From: Linnemannia schmuckeri
Lineage: Eukaryota; Mortierellomycota; Mortierellomycetes; Mortierellales; Mortierellaceae
Assembly (NCBI GenBank): GCA_029449235.1
Contig: JANATG010000017.1
Location: 326,001-390,000, forward strand
Direction of reading: 5' to 3'
Length of the DNA: 64,000 nucleotides
This document shows, piece after piece, positions 19,901 through 27,584 of this stretch (position 1 is its first letter; each line of letters starts with the position of its first letter). A model generated the notes under the pieces. The model searched no databases. It had not been told where the DNA came from and was given only the letters and a program-made list of their open reading frames with translations. The position numbers and the translations under genes are program-made.

Positions 19901-20845
19901 GTTGCTCGCCAGTTTTTCGACAATGTGTTCCGCCATCATGGGATGCCAACAACAATCGTCTCGGATCGCGATAGCAAATTCACCAGTCATTTTTGGCAGG
20001 AGCTCCACCGGCTTATGGATGTCAAGCTTGCAATGTCAACAGCCTATCACCCACAGACGGATGGACAGACGGAAGTTATGAACAAGACACTAGGAATCAT
20101 GCTGCGCGCCTTTATCGATGAAAAGCAGACTAACTGGGACACCCTCCTCCCTGCAGCAGAATTTGCCTACAACAACTCCGTCCACCACTCAACCGGCCAT
20201 TCACCTTTTTTCCTCAACACTGGACAACATCCCCGCATCCCCGCCACCCTCCTCTCCCACACTGACAGCAACGTCCCCAGCGTCCATGACTATCTGGATC
20301 AGCAAGCAACGGCACTAATTTTCGCCCAGGATGCACTGCAGCGAGCTCAGGATCATCAAAAGGAACAAGCCGACAAGAGACGACGCGACCATGACTACAA
20401 AGTTGGCGACAAGGTCCTTCTCAGTGCAGAGAACATTACCATGCCAGCCGACAGCGGACTCAGCTCGGACAAGCTCAAGCCTCGTTTTATTGGACCATTC
20501 ACCCTACTGGAGCAACGATCACCAGTTACCTTCCTCGTCGACTTACCCCCCTCCTACAACATCCACAATATCTTTCACGTCGATCTTTTTCGCCACTATA
20601 TTGAGTCACCACTTACATTCGGCCGCCGAACACCAGCACCACCACCACCTGTCGTCGTCGAAGGCACCGAGGAATACGAGGTCGAATCCATTCTACGATA
20701 CAGAAAGTACCGGCGACAGCACCAGTTCCTCGTTGCTTGGAAAGGTTACGGACGTGAGGATCAGACATGGGAGCCAGCTGCCAACCTGGAAAATTGCCAA
20801 GACCTGGTCAACGCATTCAAAAAGGACCATGGGATCGTTTTTTAA
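16946..20845 (+). CDS. pol: Gypsy-1 pol: protease, RT, RNase H, integrase, chromodomain
   Basis: The frame is open from 16946, overlapping the end of gag by 49 nt in the -1 frame, and has no ATG near its start, so it is probably expressed by -1 frameshifting. In order: protease (VLIDGGAEGNVIS, with DGG where DSG or DTG is usual), reverse transcriptase (FTKLDLLSGYHQ, VVYLDDILIYS), RNase H (VETDASGFAIGAVLF), integrase zinc region (HHCC: HDAPIAGHFGF...CEKC), integrase core (TMDFITHLP, SDRDSKFTSHFW, YHPQTDGQTEVMNK) and a C-terminal chromodomain (YEVESILRYR...FLVAWKGYGREDQTWEP). The chromodomain marks it as a chromovirus that targets modified histones. About 1300 residues, intact. Confidence 0.95.
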   Translation, partial: RGQSPNRPVGKCPQQLGAVQDPVAEIPSLCPSGEGSDHTPELSRKEKNEIKLPDRSVNKISNQTQITNSNRDTHSPPTLAPSLDQTSTFDSSHLVSRTSDGPDLDLDTPVVSTTPPTKRQLRRRRQKQLRLCSFSIAEAERQLLTFNCLVSGFPARVLIDGGAEGNVISTSFQKKNNLPRTVINPIPVLLPDGSSSITNHTVNITIERKGYTDNLNPILYPLKKYDLILGKPWLTHINPQINWRTNALHFNHNNTAIEWDCTGFKSNNIQTRTGGRLLTHLHFHTMATLPGSDVFLALVKSSKDLQKDKNNKDKDASAPPKRPAMTPEIRAIVEDEFKDVFPDTLPSGLPPDRGDAMKIETDPTADPPFKPVIRLSIAELDELRKQLDDLLAKKFIKPSTSPYGAPVLFVRKKDGTLRMCVDYRGLNRITRKNRHPLPRIDELIDRFRGARYFTKLDLLSGYHQQRIYEPHTHKTAFRCRYGHFEFNVVPFGLTNAPASFSNMMLRVLDPVLDKWVVVYLDDILIYSKTKADHLKHLRSVLELLRKHGLYVKLSKCSFMQEQTEFLGHTISKNGISTSAGLVKAIREWPRPTSIKDVQQFLGLAQFYQTYIDKFADIALPLSELLAGGATFSWDNDKEQAFITLKAAISSAPVLRIFDPDLPTTVETDASGFAIGAVLFQTDANGVSRPVAFTSRKLQPAERNYPTHEQELLAVVHALRTWRYYLDGSHFIVYTDHATLRHFPTQPKLTRRQARWMELLQEYDFDFKYKRGADNTVPDALSRRPDHRTEDPVSPSTDPVEIHSIDIQLEPGVRQRLIEDYQNSPRLSLVYKSCLEGSVPPGYSFHNGLLYYDRRGTVVLAIPQKADICHSLLHDCHDAPIAGHFGFRKTYDKLRRIAYWPNMAKETQLYVDSCEKCQRNKPSQERPAGLLQPLPIPVRRWEVVTMDFITHLPKTPRNHDAITVFVDKLSKHVHFVPSTTTATAPDVARQFFDNVFRHHGMPTTIVSDRDSKFTSHFWQELHRLMDVKLAMSTAYHPQTDGQTEVMNKTLGIMLRAFIDEKQTNWDTLLPAAEFAYNNSVHHSTGHSPFFLNTGQHPRIPATLLSHTDSNVPSVHDYLDQQATALIFAQDALQRAQDHQKEQADKRRRDHDYKVGDKVLLSAENITMPADSGLSSDKLKPRFIGPFTLLEQRSPVTFLVDLPPSYNIHNIFHVDLFRHYIESPLTFGRRTPAPPPPVVVEGTEEYEVESILRYRKYRRQHQFLVAWKGYGREDQTWEPAANLENCQDLVNAFKKDHGIVF

Positions 20846-20855
20846 AAGGGGAAGG
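20840..20855 (+). other. Gypsy-1 polypurine tract
   Basis: The purine run AAAAGGGGAAGG ends exactly at the 3' LTR and would prime plus-strand DNA synthesis. Confidence 0.85.
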
Positions 20856-20953
20856 TGCAACGATTGGACCCCCGATTACCTTAATTAGATAAATAGACAA
20901 CTATTACCAAAATACAAAGACATCTCTTCCTTCCACTCCTTACAAAAGTTGCA
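20856..20953 (+). repeat. Gypsy-1 3' LTR (98 bp)
   Basis: Same sequence and length as the 5' LTR. Confidence 0.95.
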
Positions 20954-20958
20954 CATTG

Positions 20959-21250
20959 TCGCGTCCTAGGCTCAGATGTCGCGTCCTAGGCTCAAGGCAG
21001 CGTATACATTAATTATTATGCATCAAGGCTTTGGTGCATTAATTAATATGCATCCAGGCTGCTCCTGCAGAAATAATTTATTAAGAGCCCAGATAGCCAG
21101 TATAAGTAGCCATAGTTTAACGTAGCTTGTTCCGCACCTAGTAACTTGAATACACTTCGTCAATACCTTGCAACCCATCTCTCTCTCTTCCTCATCTTCC
21201 CCCACCCACCATACCTCCAGTCTCTGCCCTAAGAAAGGTCAACCTCGCCT
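20959..21250 (-). other. Remainder of pogo-like element next to Gypsy-1
   Basis: Contains a short tandem GTCGCGTCCTAGGCTCA (two copies, ~20957-20995) and two ATTAATTATTATGCAT-like segments. It connects the N-terminal half of the transposase to the insertion site; no intact frame spans it. Confidence 0.5.
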
Positions 21251-21769
21251 GGTTCTAGTTCGGATTCTCGACAGCCATGATGCTGTGAAGGACATGGTAC
21301 GACCAAGTGACATGCTTTCAGGAGCAATGTCATCGACAAGCACATGAAAAATGGTTTCAGCTGCAGCCTGGAGCTGTTGACCACTGATAATACCACTATC
21401 CTTGCGCACCTCGATCAGTCAGTTATACACAGCCTGATTGATCAAGTATCGTACCAGCACGGATTGATCGTCGGAAAGTTTGCATTTATTGCCTCGACCA
21501 TGAAGCACATCGTACTTGATCTTGTCGTAGTCCTTATCCCATTGCTTGATCGAATCTCGATGGATACCTACTTGTATAAATGAGTGGAAATAGGTGGGCG
21601 TCACCCTAACATCCTTCTTCTGCCGGAGGTAGCGATAAATCTCCACGAGCTCCATACAATACCGAAGAGGAAACCCTTTCCCTCGATATCTACGGAGGTC
21701 AGTAATCTGCGAAGGTTGACTTTTTAGAGATGTGCCAGCTCGTGCTTCCGCAAGCAGCGCACGGTGCAA
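21251..21769 (-). pseudogene. pogo-like transposase, N-terminal DNA-binding part
   Basis: On the minus strand a frame at 21769-21419 encodes PLRYCMELVEIYRYLRQKK and HRDSIKQWDKDYDKIKYD, a first helix-turn-helix. In another frame further left (21415-21260) comes HVLVDDIAPESMSLGRTM and TASWLSRIRTRTRRG, which resembles the second, CENP-B-type helix set. The catalytic part is on the far side of Gypsy-1. The frame changes suggest one intron or small shifts. Confidence 0.65.
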
Positions 21770-22151
21770 GAGAGTTGGCGCGGCCTCGCTTGTATTAGCA
21801 GAATGGCCGTCGCTTCCACTGCCCTTAAGAGTGATGTCGGTGAGGGCAAGCGCTGTGAGCGGGGGTTGGTGCCAGAGCTGGTTGTTTTATGCTTTGGCAT
21901 CTTGGGTAAAGAGCGTGAGAATGGGATGTGAGTAAGTGGATGGGAGAAAGTGTGTATGTGTGAGATATACTATTGCTGATGAAGACATGAGGCAAACTCT
22001 GCAAGGATATAAGGTGTGTGACGTATCTACTCAATACTCCCGAGCATACATTTTAATTCAGTAAAATACCGCATTTGCCATAATGAAATGCGGACAAATC
22101 GAAAAAAAGAGTGTAGGTGTCAGAGTTTCACTCTGCTGACTGGCACATTGA

Positions 22152-22190
22152 GCTATAATCACGTGTATATAGGGGACGAAGAGTGTTGAA
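22152..22190. repeat. Fragment of the Gypsy-2 type LTR start
   Basis: GAGCTATAATCACGTGTATA followed by GGGGACGAAGAGT matches the first ~37 bp of the 131-bp LTRs at 41085 and 46839 and the inverted copy ending at 30745, and then stops matching. Confidence 0.6.
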
Positions 22191-22560
22191 ACTTGTTCAT
22201 AAGGAGACCTGGTAACCGGAGGCCAAAACGTGGCACAGGAACTATGAAAAAGAGGAGCTGTGAGAGACTTAAGAACTTGATGCGTGCTTGTATTGAAAGA
22301 GAGTCACTTGACGATCTTCAGCCATCTGCTACTCCGGCTCGACCTGCAAGGAGGCCCAGGGTCCTCCTCCCACTTTTGGCTGCTGCCCGCAACCTGCGAA
22401 GGAGTCCGGAAAGCCGCATAAGCCTCCTCGGTTCTTTTGCTGCATGTGTTTCCATATTCTGTATGCCGATGAAATATGTCCTCTCAAGGTCCCGGGACCG
22501 ACCAATCGATGACCGTGTTTCTTACAGGATGCTAGGTAAGTAGAACAACAACAACAACAA
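22190..22560. other. Region without a recognisable gene
   Basis: A 116-codon plus-strand frame (22193-22543) begins MFIRRPGNRRPKRGTG and is Arg/Pro-rich. The minus strand also has an open frame through the minisatellite. I do not recognise either one, and composition alone could explain both. Confidence 0.4.
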
Positions 22561-22562
22561 AG

Positions 22563-22690
22563 AGGACGGCGCTTTTGCACTACAACAAGCGAGCGGCGCT
22601 TTTGCACTACAACAAACCAACGGCGCTTTTGCACTACAACAAACCAACGGCGCTTTTGCATTACAACAAACCAACGGCGCTTTTGCACAA
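22563..22690. repeat. Minisatellite, 27-bp unit, about 4.7 copies
   Basis: The unit ACGGCGCTTTTGCACTACAA followed by CAAACCA repeats in tandem with single-base changes. The period is a multiple of three, so it reads as a protein repeat on both strands (LLHYNKPTA on plus, QKRRWFVVV on minus). It lies upstream of the secreted peptide gene. Confidence 0.9.
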
Positions 22691-22767
22691 AAACCATCAA
22701 GTATTTGCGCAGCGCATGAAGAAGAAAAGCGTGGGAATTCACAAAAAGGTGTACAGATCTGCGTGCA

Positions 22768-22776
22768 CATAAAAAG
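22768..22776 (+). promoter_or_regulatory. TATA-like box of the secreted peptide gene
   Basis: CATAAAAAG lies 159 bp before the start codon. It is followed by a pyrimidine-rich stretch (22780-22930), common in fungal 5' leaders. Confidence 0.4.
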
Positions 22777-22934
22777 GGAGTCGCTCCTTCCGGCAATAGG
22801 CACCAACCCAACAAGCTCCGCTTCAAAAGGACCACCCGACCTCACCGACCCCTCTTCGAGATTCCTTACCCGCTTAACAACGTCCGCAAGCTCCTCCACT
22901 TCTCGCATCTCAAGTCCCATCTACTGCTTTTAAG

Positions 22935-23063
22935 ATGTTCAGAAAGGTTTTCGTCGCCGTCGTTTTCGCTGTTACTATGGCCACTGTTGTCGTCGCGAAG
23001 TGTGATCTATTCTGTGAATACGGGTTTGTCGATGGCAAGTGCGTGTGCAAGGAGCAGCCATAA
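22935..23063 (+). CDS. Small secreted cysteine-rich peptide (42 aa)
   Basis: The frame starts ATG in the context TAAGATG and ends TAA. Residues 1-21 form a textbook signal peptide: MFRK, a hydrophobic core rich in Val/Ala/Phe, and an Ala-x-Ala-like end (VVVA) before Lys22. The predicted mature part has 21 residues and four Cys spaced CX3CX8CXC (C23, C27, C36, C38), ending KCVCKEQP. The CX3C...CXC order is the core pairing of cysteine-stabilised alpha-beta folds, here without the other two Cys, so two disulfides are possible. No name is justified; it may be an antimicrobial or signalling peptide. A DIRS element lies 64 bp after the stop; an AATAAA sits just beyond its far end. Confidence 0.6.
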   Translation: MFRKVFVAVVFAVTMATVVVAKCDLFCEYGFVDGKCVCKEQP

Positions 23064-23324
23064 GGCTTGTGCAAGGTCTGCCTATGCTCGTGGCATTTCA
23101 AGCTGAAAACATGGCACCCACATATCTTGATCCACAAGTGTCCTACAGAGGACGGACTACTTGCATTGTCATAGGTGCCATGGACATATGTGTGTGACTT
23201 CATTTTATTTTTTGAACCGACGAAAACTAACTAGAAAAAAAAAAAAAAATAAAAGGCTATGGATCCCTCCACCGGAAAATGCTCCTCACTTCTTTTTTCG
23301 GCAGCAAAGGGTGGAGAGGGTGGG

Positions 23325-23416
23325 ACATATGTCCATGGCACCTATGACAATGCAAGTAGTCCGTCCTCTGTAGGACACTTGTGGATCATTGTCTACGGTG
23401 CCATGTCCATATGTGG
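23325..23416. repeat. DIRS-2 internal complementary region
   Basis: 23325-23388 is the reverse complement of the left tip (23129-23190 region) and 23389-23416 that of the right tip (27353-27380). The last codons of the recombinase ORF lie inside it. Confidence 0.88.
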
Positions 23417-24634
23417 CTCCAGAGGGATCCCTAACGTGGAAACAGACAGATTGTTCGAGATAACACTGGAGAGACGGTAGTGCTTCTCGAAAATCTTGGG
23501 AGATGACCAGTTGCCTTGGACCATAATGTCCGGAATGGGGACTCCTGCCATTGCAGCCAAAGTGGAACCCAGCGCGCGAAGTTTGGGAGGTCTTGTGCCC
23601 TTAGGTACGAAGAGACGAGAGATGGTGTTCATGTACACGCTAATGGTTGTGGACGCGATAGGATCAGAGGGACGATTGGAATGACGAAGGAGAGGGACGA
23701 TGGAGTGGGTCTTGTCCTTTGGGTGAGGTATGGCAACATCCATTGACGTGGTGCGAGACCGGTAGACGGTATAGGCGTGAACTGGACAGATCGCCAGATC
23801 TTGATGACGACTGAGGTGCACGTACTTAATAATACGTTGCTTGCCGCGTTTCTCCTTGGGAAAGACGACCGCCAGTTGCAGCTTGTCGCCCACAACTCCC
23901 GACTTGGCCACATCCGTGCAAAAGATATCGTCAGGGCGCATGAACCCACAAACACCCAGCAACCAAGACAGCTTCCTGGCAAGATCCACCATTGGGAGGG
24001 TGTGATTGTCTGGTCTGGACCTGAAGAAGGCAAGGACTGGATCGATCGAATAGATCTCATGCTTGGTGTCAACAATACCAAGGCCATGTCCTGCTGCGAG
24101 AAAGGCCTTGAAGATAGGATCTCTGGTCACAATCTCCGGATCGTGAAAGAGGGCAAGAATGGCTGCCTTGCGGGCGAGAACGGAAGACCACTGTAGGTTC
24201 TTGGTGGCCATGGTGTGATACAGCCAATTGACGACCACAACTGCAGGATTGATGCCTTGCTCAAATGAGCCATCTTGAGCCCACTGTAAAAACTCCTTCT
24301 GAGCAGGTTCGTATCGCTGACTGGTCTTGACTGTGGCGTTGTTACTATTGATAAAGGCAATGGCCTCTTCTGAGACACCCTCGCGAATTAAACGTGCCCG
24401 CTTACCCTCCAGGCCCCTAAGTGCCAGTGGGGATTCTTGAGAAGGAGGTGACTTGCGCTTCCTGGGGGAGGCAGCACGCTGGACCTTGGGATCGGTATGG
24501 GTGGACAGATCGACATCTCCTGCAAAAGTGGATACCAAGCTGCTGATGGCCAGAATGGGGCGATCAGAGTTGCCTCCAGCTTCTCCTGTCTGAGACGTTG
24601 CAGCACTTGTGCAATGAGGTTCCATGGTGGGCAT
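23393..24634 (-). CDS. DIRS-2 tyrosine recombinase
   Basis: 413 residues from the Met of MPTMEPHCTSAATSQ; the start is uncertain because the frame is open far upstream. The basic segment ASPRKRKSPP precedes the SAM-like core (TVKTSQRYEPAQKEFLQWAQ) and the catalytic domain: GVCGFMRPDDIF holds the first Arg, PPKLRALGSTLAAMAGVP the second conserved box (its usual His appears replaced), and GNWSSPKIFEKHYRL the nucleophilic Tyr. It integrates circular DIRS DNA by strand exchange. Its first part overlaps the end of the RT frame. Confidence 0.88.
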   Translation of the reverse strand: MPTMEPHCTSAATSQTGEAGGNSDRPILAISSLVSTFAGDVDLSTHTDPKVQRAASPRKRKSPPSQESPLALRGLEGKRARLIREGVSEEAIAFINSNNATVKTSQRYEPAQKEFLQWAQDGSFEQGINPAVVVVNWLYHTMATKNLQWSSVLARKAAILALFHDPEIVTRDPIFKAFLAAGHGLGIVDTKHEIYSIDPVLAFFRSRPDNHTLPMVDLARKLSWLLGVCGFMRPDDIFCTDVAKSGVVGDKLQLAVVFPKEKRGKQRIIKYVHLSRHQDLAICPVHAYTVYRSRTTSMDVAIPHPKDKTHSIVPLLRHSNRPSDPIASTTISVYMNTISRLFVPKGTRPPKLRALGSTLAAMAGVPIPDIMVQGNWSSPKIFEKHYRLSSVISNNLSVSTLGIPLEPHMDMAP

Positions 24635-26193
24635 ACGTAAAGGTTGCCTAGTCGTTTCCAGCTGTGGCGAAATGCGTCTGCTGCCATCGACATCGGATGA
24701 GGGCGCCAAGAGAAGAATTGAGGGAGCTGAGTGTTGACTGGCGATGCGAAGAGATCGACGTGGTGAGGGCCCCATGTCCAGCTGAGGTGTTGAAAGAAGA
24801 GAGGATCGAGACTCCACTCTAGTTGTTGTTGCAATCTCCTGGATGGCGAGTCTGCAGGGTTGAAGATTGAAGGAACGTAGGTCGTCTGCAGCCTCGTTCC
24901 TGTCGCCAGACAATGTCGCCATACTCTGTCCGCTGCCTCCATCAGTGGTGGTGATCTCGTGCCGCCAAACTTGTTGATGTAGGAGAGTGTGCTGGTGTTG
25001 TCGATGATAACGTTCACCATTTTGCCCTGAACTTGAGGAAGGGTGACTGCAAAAAAGACTGCCTGGATCTCTTTCCAGTTGATGTGGAGTTTGGCTTCCT
25101 CTGGTGACCAAACCCCGCTCCAGCTCCTGTTGCCGATCACTATACCCCAGCCGTGATCCGAGGCATCCGTGTATATGTCCATCTCTGGTGGTGACTGAAT
25201 CCAAGTGTTGCCGTTCCAGTCTCTGAGGCTGTGAATCCACCAGTTGAGGTTGTCCTCTGCCTCGGCTGTCAGTATCACTGTGTCCGTCCATTGAGCTCCT
25301 GGGCGACGTAGGGCTGAGTTCTTGAGGGAGAGAAGGCTGCGTGTCATTAGACGAGCCGGAAATACGGCAAGCGTGGTGGCCATGGCTTTTCCGACGAATG
25401 AGGTCAGGTTCTTCAGAGTCGTATGGCCCTTGTTCCTCATTTTGGTCGCCTCGCGGCGCAGATCCCGAAGCTTGGACTTGGGGACAGAAAGTATCATCTT
25501 GCGGGTATCGAACGTAAAGCCGAGATGATCCAGGGTCTGGGATGGTTCCAGCGATGACTTCTTCTCGTTGATGATGAACCCGAGTGCCATCAGCTTCTCT
25601 CGCACCAGTTGAGTGTTCCTGCGAGACTGCTCTACTGTCCGTGCCATGATAAGCAGATCGTCCAAGTACGCGCTGAGTCGAATCCCTTTGCGTCGCGCCC
25701 ATCGAAGAAAAGGACGGAGAATCTTGGTGAAAACCAGAGGGGAGAGTGAGAGACCAAAGGGCAGGGTCCGAAACTGGTATATCTTGCCCTTCCATTGGAA
25801 CTGAAGATACTTCCTGTGGGTTGGTGAGATGGGTACATGAAGAAAGGCATCTTTCAGGTCGATCGAGGTCAAAAAGTCGTTTTTGAGAATCATGGAGCAT
25901 ACCGTCTTTGTTGTCTCCATTTTGAACGATTCCTGCTCCACGTACTGGTTGAGGGGGCGAAGGTTGAGTACGGGGCGGAGGTCGCCTGTCTTCTTGACTA
26001 TGGTGAATAGGCGGCTGCGGAAACCAGCTGCCGTAGCGGGCTCGATGGCTTGTTTGTCGAGTAAGGCGACGATCTCCTCCTCGATCGCCTTCTCGTCCTC
26101 CATGGACACTGAGGTCTGGTGTCGTTGGAGGTTGGTTGTTGGTGGGGTTGTGTGAAAGGGAATCTGATAGCCTGCCCCAATCACGTCGAGCAC
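24388..26193 (-). CDS. DIRS-2 reverse transcriptase, RNase H and methyltransferase-like region
   Basis: 601 residues from the first Met; the frame is open upstream to the end of gag (conserved PVGGRLQHFLPEW before it), so -1 frameshifting from gag is likely. RT: FRSRLFTIVKKTGDLRPVLN, FLTSIDLKDAFLHVPI, LSAYLDDLLIMA. RNase H: EMDIYTDASDHGWG, KEIQAVFFA, IIDNTSTLSYINK. The last ~110 residues (HVDLFASPVNTQLPQFFSW, YVCPPWNLIAQVLQ) match the region described as adenine methyltransferase-like in DIRS. It copies element RNA into DNA circles. Confidence 0.92.
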   Translation of the reverse strand: MLDVIGAGYQIPFHTTPPTTNLQRHQTSVSMEDEKAIEEEIVALLDKQAIEPATAAGFRSRLFTIVKKTGDLRPVLNLRPLNQYVEQESFKMETTKTVCSMILKNDFLTSIDLKDAFLHVPISPTHRKYLQFQWKGKIYQFRTLPFGLSLSPLVFTKILRPFLRWARRKGIRLSAYLDDLLIMARTVEQSRRNTQLVREKLMALGFIINEKKSSLEPSQTLDHLGFTFDTRKMILSVPKSKLRDLRREATKMRNKGHTTLKNLTSFVGKAMATTLAVFPARLMTRSLLSLKNSALRRPGAQWTDTVILTAEAEDNLNWWIHSLRDWNGNTWIQSPPEMDIYTDASDHGWGIVIGNRSWSGVWSPEEAKLHINWKEIQAVFFAVTLPQVQGKMVNVIIDNTSTLSYINKFGGTRSPPLMEAADRVWRHCLATGTRLQTTYVPSIFNPADSPSRRLQQQLEWSLDPLFFQHLSWTWGPHHVDLFASPVNTQLPQFFSWRPHPMSMAADAFRHSWKRLGNLYVCPPWNLIAQVLQRLRQEKLEATLIAPFWPSAAWYPLLQEMSICPPIPIPRSSVLPPPGSASHLLLKNPHWHLGAWRVSGHV

Positions 26194-26249
26194 CCAGTGG
26201 TCGTCTGTTAGTCGGCGCCACTCTGGTAGAAAATGTTGTAGTCGACCAC

Positions 26250-27200
26250 CTACTGGGAGCTCTGTCCTCGGCCGCGACCCCGTCCGCGGTTGCTCTTGGG
26301 AAAACCCTGTGACGGATACTGTCCGTTGCTACTAAAGTTATTGTACTCTTGGGGTGAGAAACCAAAAGGTTGTTGTTGTTGATACGGGGGCGCTGTTTGA
26401 TACGCAGGAGAGTATTGTTGGTACTGGGCCTGCTGGTACTGCTGTTGATATTGGGGTCGTTGTTGCTGCTGTTGAGCGGAGTGGAAGTTGCCGCTACCCC
26501 AACCACGGCCGCCGCCACGACCGCCTCTGCCTCCTCGACCCGATCCTCCTTCGGGTTTCTTGGATGGTAAGGCTTTGGCGTATTCCTGCGCCTCTTTGAT
26601 ACTGGCTTTGATGGTCTCCTGTGAGGTGCTGACGCCTTTTTTCTTCTCAGGAACGGGCTGGAGACCTTTTGCTCGCAAATAATTGTTGATGCGCAGTTCC
26701 TGAATTTCTCTGGCATTGATGGCCAGTTGACTGCGCATGATCTGAAGAAACTCCGACACTGTTTGGAGCGCCGTCGGATCTGTGACTCTTGCCAAGAAGT
26801 CAACTGCGAAGTCGTCGAGCGGCCGAGTGGAATGGGCCTGACGTTCGATGATCTTGACGAGAGCTTGCTCAAAGTGGTGATAGGGCGAGGAACGATCGAC
26901 TGGGAATGGAAGATCCCAACTGGGAGCAGTGTATTGCTGAAGAGGATTCTTGTCGAAAAGGAGGTCCTTGGGTGAGATGGTGTCGTCTTCTGGATCCTCT
27001 GGGGGAAAGAAAAAATGCTCACCGGAGATGGAAGGAATGAAATCCTTGGCCTGATCAGTAATGATAAGTTGTTTGGTACGGGGAAGCTCCACAGTGGTAA
27101 GGGATTGTTGGGAAGCGAGAAGAGCTTTGAGATTGGCCAGCTCCTCTGGAGAGAAAGAAGAGAGGGAAAGAGGTACATGATTGTCGGTATTGTCGCTCAT
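26250..27200 (-). CDS. DIRS-2 gag-like protein
   Basis: 316 residues from MSDNTDNHVPLSLSSFSPEE. The middle is helical and related in layout to the gag of the relic at 2585 (SPYHHFEQALVKIIERQAH, LDDFAVDFLARV). The C-terminus is Gly/Arg-rich (GGRGGRGGGRGWG), then Gln-rich (QQQYQQAQYQQ), then RG-rich (GRGRGRGQSSQ), which suggests RNA binding. No zinc knuckle is present. Confidence 0.8.
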   Translation of the reverse strand: MSDNTDNHVPLSLSSFSPEELANLKALLASQQSLTTVELPRTKQLIITDQAKDFIPSISGEHFFFPPEDPEDDTISPKDLLFDKNPLQQYTAPSWDLPFPVDRSSPYHHFEQALVKIIERQAHSTRPLDDFAVDFLARVTDPTALQTVSEFLQIMRSQLAINAREIQELRINNYLRAKGLQPVPEKKKGVSTSQETIKASIKEAQEYAKALPSKKPEGGSGRGGRGGRGGGRGWGSGNFHSAQQQQQRPQYQQQYQQAQYQQYSPAYQTAPPYQQQQPFGFSPQEYNNFSSNGQYPSQGFPKSNRGRGRGRGQSSQ

Positions 27201-27380
27201 GAAGGGAAGGAATCGAAGCTGTGGATGAGTTCCTGAAGAGCGACGAAAAAAAGAAGTGAGGAGCATTTTCCGGTGGAGGGATCCATAGCCTTTTATTTTT
27301 TTTTTTTTTTCTAGTTAGTTTTCGTCGGTTCAAAAAATAAAATGAAGTCACACACATATGGACATGGCACCGTAGACAAT

Positions 27381-27584
27381 GCCATAAATAAAGTGTTTTT
27401 GCCTCATTTTCGCCTCACCTATTTACTTCATAAAACGCAATTAACCCCAATTGAAATGAATTCGCTCTTGCAAAGAACATCATAGTCATACATGTTTTGA
27501 TCCTAAGTATTATTTCCTCCCTTTTCTGATTAAGGTTTAGAAAAATGGAGATCACATTACTTTGTCCTTTTTGTGAGTGTCCTT
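27381..27584 (+). other. Sequence right of DIRS-2
   Basis: An AATAAA (27386-27391) stands five bases after the DIRS end and could be the displaced poly(A) signal of the secreted peptide gene. Further right a 27-codon frame (27545-27628) encodes a C2H2-like start (CPFCECPYVRNTILSH) in a different frame from the following ORF, possibly its shifted beginning. Confidence 0.4.

Larger units (their letters stand above)
15713..20953 (+). mobile_element. Complete Ty3/Gypsy chromovirus (Gypsy-1)
   Basis: Two LTRs of 98 bp (15713-15810 and 20856-20953), apparently identical, start TG and end CA, with CATTG duplicated on both sides (15708-15712, 20954-20958). A primer binding site and a polypurine tract lie where expected. 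It encodes gag and pol, both uninterrupted. Identical LTRs and open frames suggest a recent insertion into the pogo-like element, antisense to its gene. Confidence 0.97.
14104..22123 (-). mobile_element. pogo-like DNA transposon split by a Gypsy element
   Basis: Inverted repeats of about 100 bp delimit it. The left starts CTGGCACCTACACTC at 14104 and the right is the complement of CTGACACCTACACTC ending at 22123; both continue TTTTTTTCGATTTGTC and share AATGCGGTATTT and ATGCTCGGGAGTATT. I see no clear TA duplication. Without the 5.2-kb Gypsy insertion the element is ~2.8 kb, a normal size for pogo elements with one transposase gene. Confidence 0.85.
23128..27380 (-). mobile_element. Complete DIRS-like retrotransposon (DIRS-2)
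   Basis: Inverted repeats of ~125 bp (23175-23299 and 27244-27368) carry different terminal extensions. An internal complementary region at 23325-23416 is the reverse complement of both tips joined, which fixes the ends at about 23128 and 27380. Coding runs on the minus strand: gag, RT-RNase H-methyltransferase-like, tyrosine recombinase. As is normal for DIRS there is no target duplication. All frames are open, so it may be functional. Confidence 0.92.

Noticed and set aside
24388..26180. Plus-strand and third-frame ORFs across the DIRS-2 RT gene as separate genes
   Set aside because: The minus-strand RT frame has all polymerase motifs; the others lack recognisable domains. The long recombinase frame is reported as a finding only.
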